The notes below the pieces were generated by a model, which saw only the letters and a list, made by a program, of their open reading frames with translations, searched no databases and was not told the DNA's origin. A stretch of 64,000 bases of DNA, from the NCBI GenBank assembly GCA_902559395.1, contig CACEHR010000004.1, forward strand, positions 1 to 64,000. Direction: 5' to 3'. Source of the stretch: an uncultured Pelagibacteraceae bacterium. Lineage in GTDB: Bacteria > Pseudomonadota > Alphaproteobacteria > Pelagibacterales > Pelagibacteraceae. A program made the position numbers and the translations under genes. Positions 1-9,456 of the stretch are shown in pieces (position 1 is the first letter of the stretch; the number at the start of each line of letters is the position of its first letter).

Positions 1-1
1 A

Positions 2-58
2 GATTATGAACCGAAACATCAAATCGAGGACCTCAGTAAGTTACTTGATATAATATAA
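2..58 (+). CDS. C-terminal tail of an unidentified protein (partial)
   Basis: An open frame runs from the window edge to a TAA at 56-58 and encodes about 18 residues (DYEPKHQIEDLSKLLDII). The 5' part lies outside the window. The composition (charged, Leu/Ile-rich, helix-like) fits a protein C-terminus, but 18 residues are too few to name a family. A second frame is also open to a TAA at 51-53, so the frame choice rests only on protein-like composition. It would be co-directional with pirin, 20 bases upstream. Confidence 0.4.
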   Translation, partial: DYEPKHQIEDLSKLLDII

Positions 59-78
59 AAAATTCTTATGTACGAAAT

Positions 79-915
79 ATGAAAAATATTGAAGTAAATA
101 AAATTATAGACCCTATTCCAGCTTCTGACGGTGCTGGAGTTAAATTAAAAAGAAGTATTGGTGTTGAGCCAAACTACTTTGATCCTTTTTTAATGCTAGA
201 TGAATTTGGATCAGAAAATAGTGAGGATTATATTGCAGGTTTCCCACCCCACCCTCATCGAGGCATTGAGACGGTGACTTATATGTTAGCTGGGGATTTT
301 GAGCATAAAGATAGCACTGGTGGTGAAGGCAAAATGACAGCGGGAGATGTTCAGTGGATGAAAACAGGAAGTGGAATTATTCATTCTGAAATGCCTGCTA
401 TGAAAGAAGGTAGACTACATGGTTTTCAATTATGGATTAACATGCCTGCTAAATTAAAAATGAGTAAACCTGAATACATTTATATTGACGCAGATAAAAT
501 GAGTGTTCATGATGACGATGATAAACAAGTAAAAGTAATAGCTGGGAAATTTGAAAAAGCTGAAGGACCAGTAAAAGGTCATAACGTTGAACCAGTTTAT
601 TTTGATGTAGAATTAAATAAAGATAAAGAATTCAATTTTAAATTACCATCAACTCACAATACGTTTATATATTTGATTAATGGTGAAATTGAAATTGGTA
701 AAAATAAACATGAAAATGTTAAAGACAGTACTTTAATACTTTTAACTAAGGGTGAAGATCTAATAGTTAAAGCTAAATCAAATGCTAAATTCTTGGTAAT
801 TTCAGGCAAACCAATTAATGAGGAAATAGCTAGAGGTGGACCATTTGTGATGAACACTAAAGCAGAAATCTTGCAAGCAGTTCAAGATTATCATAATGGT
901 ACATTTGTAAAATAA
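79..915 (+). CDS. Pirin family protein (bicupin)
   Basis: A 278-residue bicupin of the pirin family. The N-terminal cupin has the pirin metal-site pattern: H58 and H60 in PPHPHRGIET, then H102 and E104 in GIIHSEMP, matching the two His, one His and one Glu ligands of characterised pirins. The C-terminal cupin (about residues 165-275) is less conserved, as usual. Some pirins act as quercetin 2,3-dioxygenases and others modulate transcription or metabolism; the sequence does not decide which. Length is normal (about 230-290). It is followed 3 bases later by a quinone oxidoreductase, so the two are probably co-transcribed, which hints at a redox or quinone-related role. Confidence 0.9.
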   Translation: MKNIEVNKIIDPIPASDGAGVKLKRSIGVEPNYFDPFLMLDEFGSENSEDYIAGFPPHPHRGIETVTYMLAGDFEHKDSTGGEGKMTAGDVQWMKTGSGIIHSEMPAMKEGRLHGFQLWINMPAKLKMSKPEYIYIDADKMSVHDDDDKQVKVIAGKFEKAEGPVKGHNVEPVYFDVELNKDKEFNFKLPSTHNTFIYLINGEIEIGKNKHENVKDSTLILLTKGEDLIVKAKSNAKFLVISGKPINEEIARGGPFVMNTKAEILQAVQDYHNGTFVK

Positions 916-918
916 ATT

Positions 919-1893
919 ATGAAAGCTGTAGAAATTAATAAAACTGGTGGACCCGAGGTTTTAGAAGTTAAAGATATATCTTTAGATAAGCCTGGTCCAG
1001 ACCAAGTAACCATTGAACAAAAGGCAATTGGTCTTAACTACATCGATACTTACCATCGATCAGGTCTATACCCATTAAAATTACCAATTGGTTTAGGTTT
1101 AGAGGGTGCTGGAGTTATTACTGATGTTGGAGAAAATGTAAAAGACTTCAAAACAGGTGACAAAGTTTCTTATGCAGGTATACCTTTGGGCTCATATAGT
1201 TCTCATAGAAACTATCCAACTAAGAATTTAGTAAAAGTACCAGACGGTATTGATCTCGAGGTTGCGGCGACCTTAATGACAAAAGGATTAACAACTTTTT
1301 ATCTTCTATATAAAACTTATTCAGTTAAATCAGGAGAAACAATTTTATTTCACGCAGCAGCTGGTGGTGTTGGTCAAATTTTTGGTCAATGGGCTAAAAG
1401 TTTAGGCTGTACTGTTATAGGTACAGTTGGATCAGATGAAAAAGTAAACATAGCAAAAGAAAATGGTTACGATCATGTTATCAATTATAATAAAGAAGAC
1501 TTTGCTAAAAAAGTTTTGGAAATTACAAATGGTAAGGGTGTCCCTGTTGTATACGATGGGGTCGGTAAAGATACACTAGATGGATCAATTGAATGTTTAG
1601 CAGTACGAGGAATGATGGTTTCATTTGGAAATGCGTCAGGTCCGTTATCGGATATTAATGTACCAAAAGTAATTCAGCCAAAAGGGCTATATCTTGTTAG
1701 ACCTTCTATGCAACAATACCTTTCAACAAGAGAAGAGTTGGATGAAGCATCAACAACAATGTTTGAAAAAATTAGTTCTGGTAAAGTAAAAATTAAAATT
1801 TTTAAAAAGTATAAGCTAGACGAAGTTGTACAAGCTCATCAGGATCTTGAAGGAAGAAAAATTCTAGGTCCTGCTGTAATAGTTCCTAATTAA
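919..1893 (+). CDS. qor: Zinc-independent quinone oxidoreductase (zeta-crystallin type)
   Basis: A 324-residue medium-chain dehydrogenase/reductase. The GroES-like N-terminal part (residues 1-115) includes the family motif GLNYIDTYHRSGLYP near 38-52. The Rossmann domain carries AAAGGVG at 146-152, typical of NADPH:quinone reductases. The zinc-binding cysteines of alcohol dehydrogenases are absent, as expected for Qor. It probably reduces quinones with NADPH in the cytoplasm. It starts 3 bases after the pirin gene, and its end overlaps the convergent DUF2721 gene by 8 bases, a sign of compaction. Family assignment is firm; the physiological substrate is unknown. Confidence 0.92.
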   Translation: MKAVEINKTGGPEVLEVKDISLDKPGPDQVTIEQKAIGLNYIDTYHRSGLYPLKLPIGLGLEGAGVITDVGENVKDFKTGDKVSYAGIPLGSYSSHRNYPTKNLVKVPDGIDLEVAATLMTKGLTTFYLLYKTYSVKSGETILFHAAAGGVGQIFGQWAKSLGCTVIGTVGSDEKVNIAKENGYDHVINYNKEDFAKKVLEITNGKGVPVVYDGVGKDTLDGSIECLAVRGMMVSFGNASGPLSDINVPKVIQPKGLYLVRPSMQQYLSTREELDEASTTMFEKISSGKVKIKIFKKYKLDEVVQAHQDLEGRKILGPAVIVPN

Positions 1894-2290
1894 CATCAAC
1901 ATCCATATCGGACATATGTAACTTGAGTGCATTTGTTGAAATTTGGATTTCCCGAATAAAAAATATTATAGAAATAATCATAGATAAACAACATGATCCA
2001 AAAATTACTCTAGCTAAAAAAACCTCATCCAAATAAAGCGCAAATACTGTAAGCATATTGAATAGAAAACCAAAAGCGGCAAATAATATTGTCCATCTTA
2101 AAAGTGTAATTCTCCCACTTAAATTAATAAACTGTTTTTTCCATTCTGGAGGAATATGTTTCTCATAAACATGTTCGTCATGGAGCTGCCTAATTAAAAT
2201 ACTTAAAGAATGAAATCTGTTACTGTAAACGCCCATTAACAAAGGAATTGCAGGAAACATTAATGCTGTGACTGTGTAATCTATATTCAT
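1886..2290 (-). CDS. DUF2721 family membrane protein
   Basis: About 134 residues. The N-terminal hydrophobic segment (TALMFPAIPLLMGVYSNRF) is followed by a charged linker with R-x-L-H-D-E, then two hydrophobic segments (about 75-95 and 100-118). This is the layout of the DUF2721 family, whose function is unknown. A TTG three codons upstream (2297-2299) is in frame, but the ATG at 2288-2290 is preferred. It is a single gene, divergent from ubiA across about 50 bases and convergent with qor, whose last 8 bases it overlaps. It is an inner-membrane protein by prediction. Confidence 0.75.
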   Translation of the reverse strand: MNIDYTVTALMFPAIPLLMGVYSNRFHSLSILIRQLHDEHVYEKHIPPEWKKQFINLSGRITLLRWTILFAAFGFLFNMLTVFALYLDEVFLARVIFGSCCLSMIISIIFFIREIQISTNALKLHMSDMDVDVN

Positions 2291-2339
2291 TCGAATCAAT
2301 TTGATTATGAAACTAGCCTTTGTTATTTACAAGTAAATT

Positions 2340-3206
2340 ATGAACCAATTAAACTTATTTATTGAACTTACAAGACTTAAAAAACCTATTGGGTTCATGC
2401 TTTTATTTTGGCCATGTATTTGGGGATTAACAATCGCATATAACTTTAATTCAAATTTATTTAATTACTTTTTTTTTGCATCACTTTTTTTAGCTGGTTC
2501 AATTTTAATGAGATCTGCAGGATGTATTGTAAATGATATTGTGGATAGAAACTTTGATAAAAAAGTGGAGAGAACAAAAAATAGACCCATCGCAGCAGGA
2601 AAAGTATCTGTGAAACTTGGTTTATTCTATACTTTCGTCTTATGCTTTTTAGCATTTTTAGTTTTGATTAATTTCAATTACTATACCGTATGGATGGCTC
2701 TAATTTCTATGCCATTAGCCTTTTCTTATCCTTTGATGAAAAGAATTACTTATTGGCCTCAGTTATTTTTAGGAATAACTTTTAATTATGGTTTAGTTTT
2801 AGCTTGGATTTCTATTGCAAATGAAATTTCAATTATTCCAATTATATTATATCTTGGAGCCATATTTTGGACACTTGGATACGACACTATTTATGGATTC
2901 CAAGATATTAAAGATGATGAAATTATAGGAGTAAAATCAACTTCAATTAAATTTAAAAGTGATCCAAAAAGGTTTTTGTTTATTTCATATTCTCTTTTTA
3001 TAGCTTCACTAATTTTAATTGGAGTATTAATGAATTTTAAAAATATTTATTTTTTATTTATGCTATTACCAACTTATCACTTATTTGTTTTTCAAATTAA
3101 AAAACTAGACACCTCACTAGCTAATGATTGTTTGGTAAAGTTCAAAAGTAATAATTTTTTAGGATTTTTAGTTCTGATAAATATTTTAATTGGAAAGTTA
3201 ATGTAA
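2340..3206 (+). CDS. ubiA: 4-hydroxybenzoate polyprenyltransferase
   Basis: A 288-residue UbiA-superfamily integral membrane prenyltransferase. Both Asp-rich motifs that bind Mg-prenyl diphosphate are present: NDIVDRNFD at 65-73, and DTIYGFQDIKDD at 182-193. The start region (RLKKPIGFMLLFWPCIWGL) is typical of UbiA. It attaches the polyprenyl tail to 4-hydroxybenzoate, the first membrane-bound step of ubiquinone synthesis. Eight or so hydrophobic segments are visible. It ends one base before msbA, so it appears to lead the following envelope operon. Length matches E. coli UbiA (290). Confidence 0.95.
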   Translation: MNQLNLFIELTRLKKPIGFMLLFWPCIWGLTIAYNFNSNLFNYFFFASLFLAGSILMRSAGCIVNDIVDRNFDKKVERTKNRPIAAGKVSVKLGLFYTFVLCFLAFLVLINFNYYTVWMALISMPLAFSYPLMKRITYWPQLFLGITFNYGLVLAWISIANEISIIPIILYLGAIFWTLGYDTIYGFQDIKDDEIIGVKSTSIKFKSDPKRFLFISYSLFIASLILIGVLMNFKNIYFLFMLLPTYHLFVFQIKKLDTSLANDCLVKFKSNNFLGFLVLINILIGKLM

Positions 3207-3207
3207 A

Positions 3208-4947
3208 ATGAGCACAAACCAAATAATAAGAAGGATGTATGATGAATACATAAAAAAATATCTTTTTAAGATATTATTGGCTGCCTTTTTTTCTATTTTA
3301 GTTGCTGGTAGTACTTCAGCTACCGCTTGGTTGTTAGATCCAGCAATAGAAAATATTTTTTTAAATAAAGATAAAGCTTTAATATATATAATTCCCTTGG
3401 CAATAATTGTTGCCTTTTCTACAAAAGGTATATCGCTTTATTTAGCAAAAATTTTAATGATTCAAATTTCAGAAGAAGTTAAAAAAATGCTTCAAATCAA
3501 CATGCTTAAATCATTTATTAATGCTGATACTCAAATTATTGAAAGTAAGCACACTGGAAAATACATTTCAAACTTAAGTTTTGATGTTGATCAAATTACA
3601 AGAATGCTTGCAGAAGCTTTTTTAAGTATTTTTAAAGATGGTCTAACTTTGATTGGTCTTTTAACTGTGATGTTTTTTCAAAATTGGAAATTATCTTTAA
3701 TTGCAATAATAATGATCCCATTAGCTACTATAATTGCAAGGAAACTTGGAAAAAGAATGGGAAAAGTTGCAACGGAAGCTCAGGAAAAATCAGGACATCT
3801 AAATAGATACTTTGTAGATTTATTTAAAAACCATAAAATTATCAAAATTTTCCAAAGAGAAAATTATGAAAACATTAGGTCTGAAGATTATGTAAATGCT
3901 CTAAAAGATAAATCTATTAAAATTAGATCTGTATATTTAAGGTCTACACCCATTATGGAAGTTTTGACTGGATTTATGATAGCTTTATTAATTTTTTATT
4001 CTGGGCATTTAATAATAAGTGGAGAATTAAATATTAATAACTTTTTTTCTTTTCTGGCAGCAATGATGCTTGCATATCAGCCTGTAAAATCACTCACGAA
4101 AGTAAACATTGCTATTAGCCAAGGTTTGTCTGCTGCAAAAAGAATTTTACCAATAATAGACATAAAAAATGAAATTGAAAAAAATGACAGCAGTGATGAA
4201 ATTAAACTTACAGATGGAACTATTACATTTGAAAATATAAATTTTCATTATTATTCCAATCCAGACAATCAAGTGTTAAAAAATGTATCTATCAAAATAA
4301 ACGGTGGAAAAATGACTGCTTTAGTAGGTCATAGTGGTTCAGGAAAATCTACCTTATTAAATATGATACCAAGAATCTATAATCCTACTAATGGATCAAT
4401 AAAAATTGACAATCAAGATTTGTCAAAATTTAATCTTTCATCTATTAGAAAACAAATCTCTATAGTTGATCAAAATACAACTCTTTTTGATGATACTGTT
4501 TACAATAACATCAAATATGCTCAACCAGATGCATCTGAAGAAGAAATATTTAAGGCAGCAAAATTATCAATGAGTGAGGAATTTATTCATAATCTCGAGA
4601 ATGGTTATGAAACTAAAATCGGAGAGAATGGAGTTAAATTATCTGGTGGAGAAAAACAAAGGCTTTCAATTGCTAGAGCATTTTTAAAACAAAGTAGGAT
4701 AATTCTTTTAGATGAAGCTACCTCTTCATTGGATTCTAATACAGAAGAGAAAATCCAGCATGCTATTGAAGAATTAATTTACAATAAAACAACAATAGTA
4801 ATAGCGCATAGACTTTCTACAATTTTAAATTCTGACAATATTTATGTAATGGAAAAAGGTGAAATCTTAGATTCTGGTAAACATGAAGAACTATTAAATA
4901 AATCGAATGCGTACAGAAATTTTTATGAAAAACAAATTCAAAAATAA
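3208..4947 (+). CDS. msbA: Lipid A export permease/ATP-binding protein MsbA-type
   Basis: A 579-residue half-transporter with an N-terminal six-helix ABC exporter domain (about 1-320) and a C-terminal nucleotide-binding domain: Walker A GHSGSGKST 374-382, signature LSGGE 478-482, Walker B IILLDE 498-503, H-loop H534. Length matches E. coli MsbA (582). MsbA flips lipid A-core across the inner membrane. Substrate assignment rests largely on context, because waaA, lpxK and an LpxL-type acyltransferase follow directly in one tightly packed run (2-base gap to waaA). A general lipid or multidrug exporter is the alternative. Confidence 0.88.
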   Translation: MSTNQIIRRMYDEYIKKYLFKILLAAFFSILVAGSTSATAWLLDPAIENIFLNKDKALIYIIPLAIIVAFSTKGISLYLAKILMIQISEEVKKMLQINMLKSFINADTQIIESKHTGKYISNLSFDVDQITRMLAEAFLSIFKDGLTLIGLLTVMFFQNWKLSLIAIIMIPLATIIARKLGKRMGKVATEAQEKSGHLNRYFVDLFKNHKIIKIFQRENYENIRSEDYVNALKDKSIKIRSVYLRSTPIMEVLTGFMIALLIFYSGHLIISGELNINNFFSFLAAMMLAYQPVKSLTKVNIAISQGLSAAKRILPIIDIKNEIEKNDSSDEIKLTDGTITFENINFHYYSNPDNQVLKNVSIKINGGKMTALVGHSGSGKSTLLNMIPRIYNPTNGSIKIDNQDLSKFNLSSIRKQISIVDQNTTLFDDTVYNNIKYAQPDASEEEIFKAAKLSMSEEFIHNLENGYETKIGENGVKLSGGEKQRLSIARAFLKQSRIILLDEATSSLDSNTEEKIQHAIEELIYNKTTIVIAHRLSTILNSDNIYVMEKGEILDSGKHEELLNKSNAYRNFYEKQIQK

Positions 4948-4949
4948 AT

Positions 4950-6200
4950 ATGTTTTTTACTTATCAAATATTATTTTTTTTTATATTTTTAATATCGCCA
5001 TTAATTATTATTTTTAGAATATTAAAAAAAAAAGAACATAAAACTAGATTCTTAGAAAAATTTACAATTTTTTCAAAAAAAAGAAAATCAGGAAATTTGA
5101 TATGGTTTCATGGCTCAAGTGTTGGTGAGATATTAAGTGTAATACCTCTAATTGAAAAATATGAAAAGGATAAATCTGTTAATCAAATACTTATTACATC
5201 TACAACTTTGAGTTCCTCAAAAATAATTAGTAATTTTAACTTTAAAAAGACAATACATCAGTTTTATGTGTTAGATTTATTTTTTTTAACCTCAAGATTT
5301 CTTAATTTCTGGAAACCAAATATTGCTATTTTCATTGAATCAGAAATTTGGCCATCAATGTTTAAACAAATTCATAAAAGAAAAATTCCTCTTTTGCTTC
5401 TGAATGCAAGATTGACAAAAAATACATATGTTAACTGGAGTAAATTTAAAAATTTCAGTAGATCAATTTTTCAATTAATAACAAAAGCTTATCCACAAAA
5501 TTTTGAAACTATTAATTTTCTAAAAAATTTTGGTGTTAAAAAAATTAAATTTATAGGAAATCTGAAATTTTCAGAAAATTATACAAATAAAAATGATAAA
5601 ATTAATTTTAAATTAAAAAGTCAATTAAAAAATAAAAAAATTTGGATAGGTTCAAGTACACATTATAATGAAGAAATGTTTTGTGCAAAAGTTCATATGC
5701 AACTTAGAAAAAAAATTAAAAATCTTTTAACAATAATAATTCCAAGACATATTCATAGAGTTCCACAAATAATTTTAGATTTACAAAAATTTAATTTAAA
5801 TATATCGAAACATACATCTAAAATAAAAGATCTAAGTAAAACAGATATTTATTTAGTAGACACATACGGAGAAACTCAAAAATTTTTTAAATTATCTTCC
5901 TCAGTTTTTTTAGGTGGATCAATAATAAAAAGAGGTGGACAAAATCCACTTGAACCAGCAAGGTATGGTGCTAAAATTTTCCATGGACCAAATGTTGATA
6001 ATTTTAAAGATGTTTATAAATTATTAAAATCTCTCAAAATATCGAAACAAATAAAGACGTATAATTCATTAGCAAATTCAATAAGATTTAAAAAACCAAT
6101 AAATAAGGCAACTAAAATAGATAAAATAGGAAAAATAATATTAAAAAGAACAATAAATGAAATAGATTTTCAAATTAAAAATGAAATTAAAAAAACCTAA
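4950..6200 (+). CDS. waaA: Kdo transferase (lipid IVA 3-deoxy-D-manno-octulosonic acid transferase)
   Basis: A 416-residue GT30-type glycosyltransferase with one N-terminal membrane anchor (residues 3-24). The acceptor-domain motif HGSSVGE, with the presumed catalytic base E60, is present. The nucleotide-sugar half carries GGSIIKRGGQNPLEPARYG, the conserved CMP-Kdo-binding region. It adds Kdo residue(s) to the lipid A precursor at the cytoplasmic face of the inner membrane. It ends 20 bases inside lpxK, which suggests translational coupling. The protein is very rich in Lys, Asn and Ile, like its neighbours, reflecting AT bias rather than transfer. Confidence 0.93.
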   Translation: MFFTYQILFFFIFLISPLIIIFRILKKKEHKTRFLEKFTIFSKKRKSGNLIWFHGSSVGEILSVIPLIEKYEKDKSVNQILITSTTLSSSKIISNFNFKKTIHQFYVLDLFFLTSRFLNFWKPNIAIFIESEIWPSMFKQIHKRKIPLLLLNARLTKNTYVNWSKFKNFSRSIFQLITKAYPQNFETINFLKNFGVKKIKFIGNLKFSENYTNKNDKINFKLKSQLKNKKIWIGSSTHYNEEMFCAKVHMQLRKKIKNLLTIIIPRHIHRVPQIILDLQKFNLNISKHTSKIKDLSKTDIYLVDTYGETQKFFKLSSSVFLGGSIIKRGGQNPLEPARYGAKIFHGPNVDNFKDVYKLLKSLKISKQIKTYNSLANSIRFKKPINKATKIDKIGKIILKRTINEIDFQIKNEIKKT

Positions 6201-7116
6201 ATTTTGGGATTACTCAAAACCTAATTTAATTGCATATTTACTTTTGCCAATTTCAATTCTCCTACAAATATTTAAATTTCAACAAAAAAAAGAACAAAAA
6301 AATTTTAAAATTAAAACTATTTGTGTTGGCAATATTTATTTAGGTGGAACTGGAAAAACTTCACTTTGTATTAAAATTAATGAATTTTTTTCAAAAAAAA
6401 ATGTCAAATCTTGTTTTGTTAAAAAATATTATAAAGATCAAGTTGATGAACAAAAATTATTACAAAGTAAAAGTGAAATATTTATTTCAAATAATAGAAT
6501 TGATGCATTGCAAAAAGCAGAGTTAAAAGGTTATGATGTAGCAATTTTAGATGACGGATTACAGGACCCTTCTATAAATTGCGATATAAATTTTGTTTGT
6601 TTTAATAATATTAACTGGATTGGCAATGGATTAACAATACCTTCAGGTCCACTGAGAGAAAATATTAATAACCTAAAAAAATATAATCATATATTTTTAA
6701 ATGGAAATTCAGAAAATTTAGAAATGATTATAAAAAAAGTTAGTGAAATTAATTTAAATTCTACAGTTCATATTGGAGAATATATTCCTTTAAATATTGA
6801 TGAATTTGATAAACGTGATAGCTATATTGTATTTTCTGGAATTGGTAATCATCATACATTTGTTTCAATGATTAAAAAATATGAACTTAACATTGTAAAG
6901 GAATTTGAATACCCAGATCACTATAATTATTCTGAAGATGAAATAAATCAAATATGTGAAGAGGCTGAAAATTTAAATTGTAAAATAATAACTACAGAAA
7001 AAGATTTTTTTAGACTAAATAAAAATATAATAAATTTAGATCAAATCAAATATATTAAATCTACATTAAAAATAATTAATGAAGAAAAATTTATAAACAC
7101 CTTAACTAAAATATGA
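6181..7116 (+). CDS. lpxK: Tetraacyldisaccharide 4'-kinase
   Basis: A 311-residue LpxK. The Walker A motif GNIYLGGTGKT lies at 50-60 and the DDGLQDP motif near 120-127, both diagnostic. It phosphorylates the 4' position of the tetraacyl disaccharide to form lipid IVA. A single hydrophobic segment near residues 15-32 fits the membrane-associated N-terminus. The start ATG at 6181 lies inside waaA (20-base overlap), and the end overlaps the acyltransferase start by 4 bases (ATGA). Its place between waaA and lpxL fits the pathway order. Confidence 0.94.
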   Translation: MKLKKPKFWDYSKPNLIAYLLLPISILLQIFKFQQKKEQKNFKIKTICVGNIYLGGTGKTSLCIKINEFFSKKNVKSCFVKKYYKDQVDEQKLLQSKSEIFISNNRIDALQKAELKGYDVAILDDGLQDPSINCDINFVCFNNINWIGNGLTIPSGPLRENINNLKKYNHIFLNGNSENLEMIIKKVSEINLNSTVHIGEYIPLNIDEFDKRDSYIVFSGIGNHHTFVSMIKKYELNIVKEFEYPDHYNYSEDEINQICEEAENLNCKIITTEKDFFRLNKNIINLDQIKYIKSTLKIINEEKFINTLTKI

Positions 7117-7973
7117 AATATATAAAATATTTTCTACAATACTGTTTTGTTGTTATTTTTTTCTCTATATTTAAAATATTAGGTCCTGCATTATCATCTA
7201 ATTTAGGGGGGAAATTATTTGAAGTTATAGGTCCAATTTTTAGATCAAAAAATATAATCAAAAAAAATCTTAAAATAGCTATGACTAATATTGGTAGTGA
7301 AGAAATTACCAAAATATCAAAATTGATGTGGAATAATTATGGAAGGGTTTTTGCAGAATATATGTTCATTAAAGACTTTAGATTTAATAAACTAGGCTCA
7401 AATATACAAGTAGAAGGTCAAGATATTTTAGAAAATTTAAAAAAAACTAATCAATCAGCAATCTTTATTTCTGGACATTTTGCAAATTTTGAATTGATGG
7501 CCATGCACATAGAAAAAAGTGGTCTGGATCTTTGTGCAATTTACAGACCATTAAATAATATTTTTATAAATAAAATTATGGAGAGGATAAGAAAGAAATA
7601 TATTTGTAAAAATCAAATTAGAAAAGGTATTGGAGGAGTAAAAAACTTAATAAATTTTACAAAAAAAAATTATTCAACAGCTCTAATGATAGATCAGCGA
7701 GTTTCAGAAGGAACCTTGTCAAATTTTTTTAAGAAAAAAGCTTACACAACTACCATACCTGCACAATTAGTAAAAAAATTTAACATGCCTATAATTCCAG
7801 TTCATATAGAGAGATTAAATGGTTTAAAATTTAAAATAAAAATTTTTAAACCCTTATATTTTGAAGAAAATTCCTCAATTCAATATATTACTGATGAACT
7901 AAATTTAGTTTTACAAGAAATGGTAAAATTAAACCCTTATCAGTGGATTTGGTCTCATAATCGTTGGAAATAA
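7113..7973 (+). CDS. lpxL: Lipid A late acyltransferase (LpxL/HtrB family)
   Basis: A 286-residue lysophospholipid-acyltransferase-type protein with an N-terminal membrane segment (about 8-28). The catalytic HX4E motif is HFANFE at 122-127, and the region IYRPLNN near 147-153 matches the family block IYRPL. DQRVSEG and the following hydrophobic block are also typical of LpxL/LpxM. It should acylate the Kdo2-lipid IVA intermediate. Only one such enzyme is visible here, so whether a second late acyltransferase exists elsewhere is unknown. It is the last gene of the ubiA-msbA-waaA-lpxK-lpxL run. Confidence 0.9.
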   Translation: MKYIKYFLQYCFVVIFFSIFKILGPALSSNLGGKLFEVIGPIFRSKNIIKKNLKIAMTNIGSEEITKISKLMWNNYGRVFAEYMFIKDFRFNKLGSNIQVEGQDILENLKKTNQSAIFISGHFANFELMAMHIEKSGLDLCAIYRPLNNIFINKIMERIRKKYICKNQIRKGIGGVKNLINFTKKNYSTALMIDQRVSEGTLSNFFKKKAYTTTIPAQLVKKFNMPIIPVHIERLNGLKFKIKIFKPLYFEENSSIQYITDELNLVLQEMVKLNPYQWIWSHNRWK

Positions 7974-7974
7974 A

Positions 7975-8172
7975 CTAGTTTTTATTTAATAGTTCTCTTT
8001 TTTGAAAAGCTTCCTTATATGAGTAATAAGGTTCTTGTAGCTCAACACTCCAGTATGTCAATTTCTCAAGCTCAATTTTTTTTCCAGAAACTGCACATTC
8101 TACATAATCACCATCTTCTAGAATTTGAAAATTATTTGGTAAATATTTTATTTTCGCTAATTTTTTTATCAT
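7975..8172 (-). CDS. DUF2093 family small protein
   Basis: About 65 residues. The core KIKYLPNNFQILEDGDYVEC continues into AVSGKKIELEKLTYWSVE and QEPYYS, which closely follows the alphaproteobacterial DUF2093 consensus (a GDYV-CAV-G block, then YWSV-QE-Y). An in-frame ATG further upstream would give 85 residues but would overlap purD; the ATG at 8170-8172 keeps only the conserved domain and leaves 21 bases to the divergent purD start. Function is unknown. The single Cys and aromatic clusters suggest a small folded domain. Confidence 0.8.
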   Translation of the reverse strand: MIKKLAKIKYLPNNFQILEDGDYVECAVSGKKIELEKLTYWSVELQEPYYSYKEAFQKRELLNKN

Positions 8173-8193
8173 TTTTAGTTTATATACTTTTAT

Positions 8194-9456
8194 ATGAAAG
8201 TTGGAATAATTGGAAGTGGTGGTAGAGAACATGCAATTTGCTTCAGTTTAAATAATTCAAAAAAAATATCTAAGATTTTTTGCTTTCCAGGTAATGCTGG
8301 AACGGCTAAAATTGCAGTAAATATAGATTTAGATTTAAACAATTTTGAAATATTAAAAAAATTTTTAAATAAAGAAAAAATTGATCTTGTTATAATTGGT
8401 CCAGAAAAACCTTTGGTGGACGGCTTAGTAGATTTTTTGGAGAAAAATAAAATAAAAGTATTTGGTCCAAATAAATTATGTTCACAACTTGAAGGGTCAA
8501 AAATTTTTACAAAAAAAATTTGTGAAAAATTTAAAATACCAACAGCTAAATTTGGAATATTTCAAAATGAAATTGAGACGAAAGAATTTTTAAAAAAAAC
8601 AAACTATCCAACAGTAATAAAAGCAGACAATCTTGCTTCAGGCAAGGGTGTCTATATTTGTCATAATTTTAAAGAAGCTAGTTTTGCAGTAGATGAAATT
8701 TTTAATGGTAAATTTGGAGAAGCAAAAAATATACTGGTTGAAGAGTTTCTTGATGGAGAAGAAATGAGTTTCTTTATAATAAGTGATGGAAATACTTTTA
8801 AAACTTTTGATACTGCGCAAGATCATAAAAGAGTTTTAGAGGGAGACAAGGGAAAAAATACTGGGGGAATGGGGTGTTACTCACCATCAAGATTGATAAC
8901 GAATGAATTAGAAGAAAAAATTATTAATAAAATAATTAAACCCACTCTAAGCGGATTAAATGAATTTCATGAAAAATTTAAAGGTTTTTTATATGCAGGA
9001 TTAATGATTGTTGGAAACGAACCTTATCTTATAGAATACAATGTAAGAATGGGTGATCCTGAATGTCAAACTATTTTACCAAAACTCAAAACAGATCTAA
9101 TTGATATTATAGATGCTTGTTGTGAAGGTAAACTTAAAGATATAAAAATAGAATGGCTTAATAAAAAGAGTTTGTGTGTAGTGCTTTGCTCTAAAGGATA
9201 CCCGGATGAATTCGAAAAAAAAGTGGAAATTAAAAATGTAAAACAAATTCAAAATACTAAAAATGACTTTTTATTTCACGCAGGAACAAAAATAGAAAAT
9301 AATAAGATTTATGCAATCGGGGGAAGAGTTTTAAATTTTGTTTCAGTTTCTGATGATTTCAATATAGCTAAAGATAATATTAATAAAAACTTAGATAAAC
9401 TAAATTGGACTGGTGGTTTTTATCGTAAAGATATTGGGTATAAAGTCTTAAAATAA
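8194..9456 (+). CDS. purD: Phosphoribosylamine-glycine ligase (GAR synthetase)
   Basis: A 420-residue ATP-grasp enzyme. The N-terminal GSGGREHA (7-14) is the PurD hallmark; the ATP-grasp core includes VIKADNLASGKGVYI near 145-159 and the metal site near IEYNVRMGDPECQ (about 285-297). It makes glycinamide ribonucleotide, step two of de novo purine synthesis. Length matches E. coli PurD (429). Its TAA shares one base with the rsmD start. The cell therefore makes purines de novo while also carrying the purine breakdown genes found downstream. Confidence 0.97.
   Translation: MKVGIIGSGGREHAICFSLNNSKKISKIFCFPGNAGTAKIAVNIDLDLNNFEILKKFLNKEKIDLVIIGPEKPLVDGLVDFLEKNKIKVFGPNKLCSQLEGSKIFTKKICEKFKIPTAKFGIFQNEIETKEFLKKTNYPTVIKADNLASGKGVYICHNFKEASFAVDEIFNGKFGEAKNILVEEFLDGEEMSFFIISDGNTFKTFDTAQDHKRVLEGDKGKNTGGMGCYSPSRLITNELEEKIINKIIKPTLSGLNEFHEKFKGFLYAGLMIVGNEPYLIEYNVRMGDPECQTILPKLKTDLIDIIDACCEGKLKDIKIEWLNKKSLCVVLCSKGYPDEFEKKVEIKNVKQIQNTKNDFLFHAGTKIENNKIYAIGGRVLNFVSVSDDFNIAKDNINKNLDKLNWTGGFYRKDIGYKVLK

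Noticed and set aside
6344..6526. 60-codon frame inside lpxK
   Set aside because: Out-of-frame shadow within a well-supported kinase gene.
8019..8225. 68-codon plus-strand frame overlapping the DUF2093 gene and purD start
   Set aside because: The minus strand matches DUF2093 closely, and purD has its own clear start at 8194.
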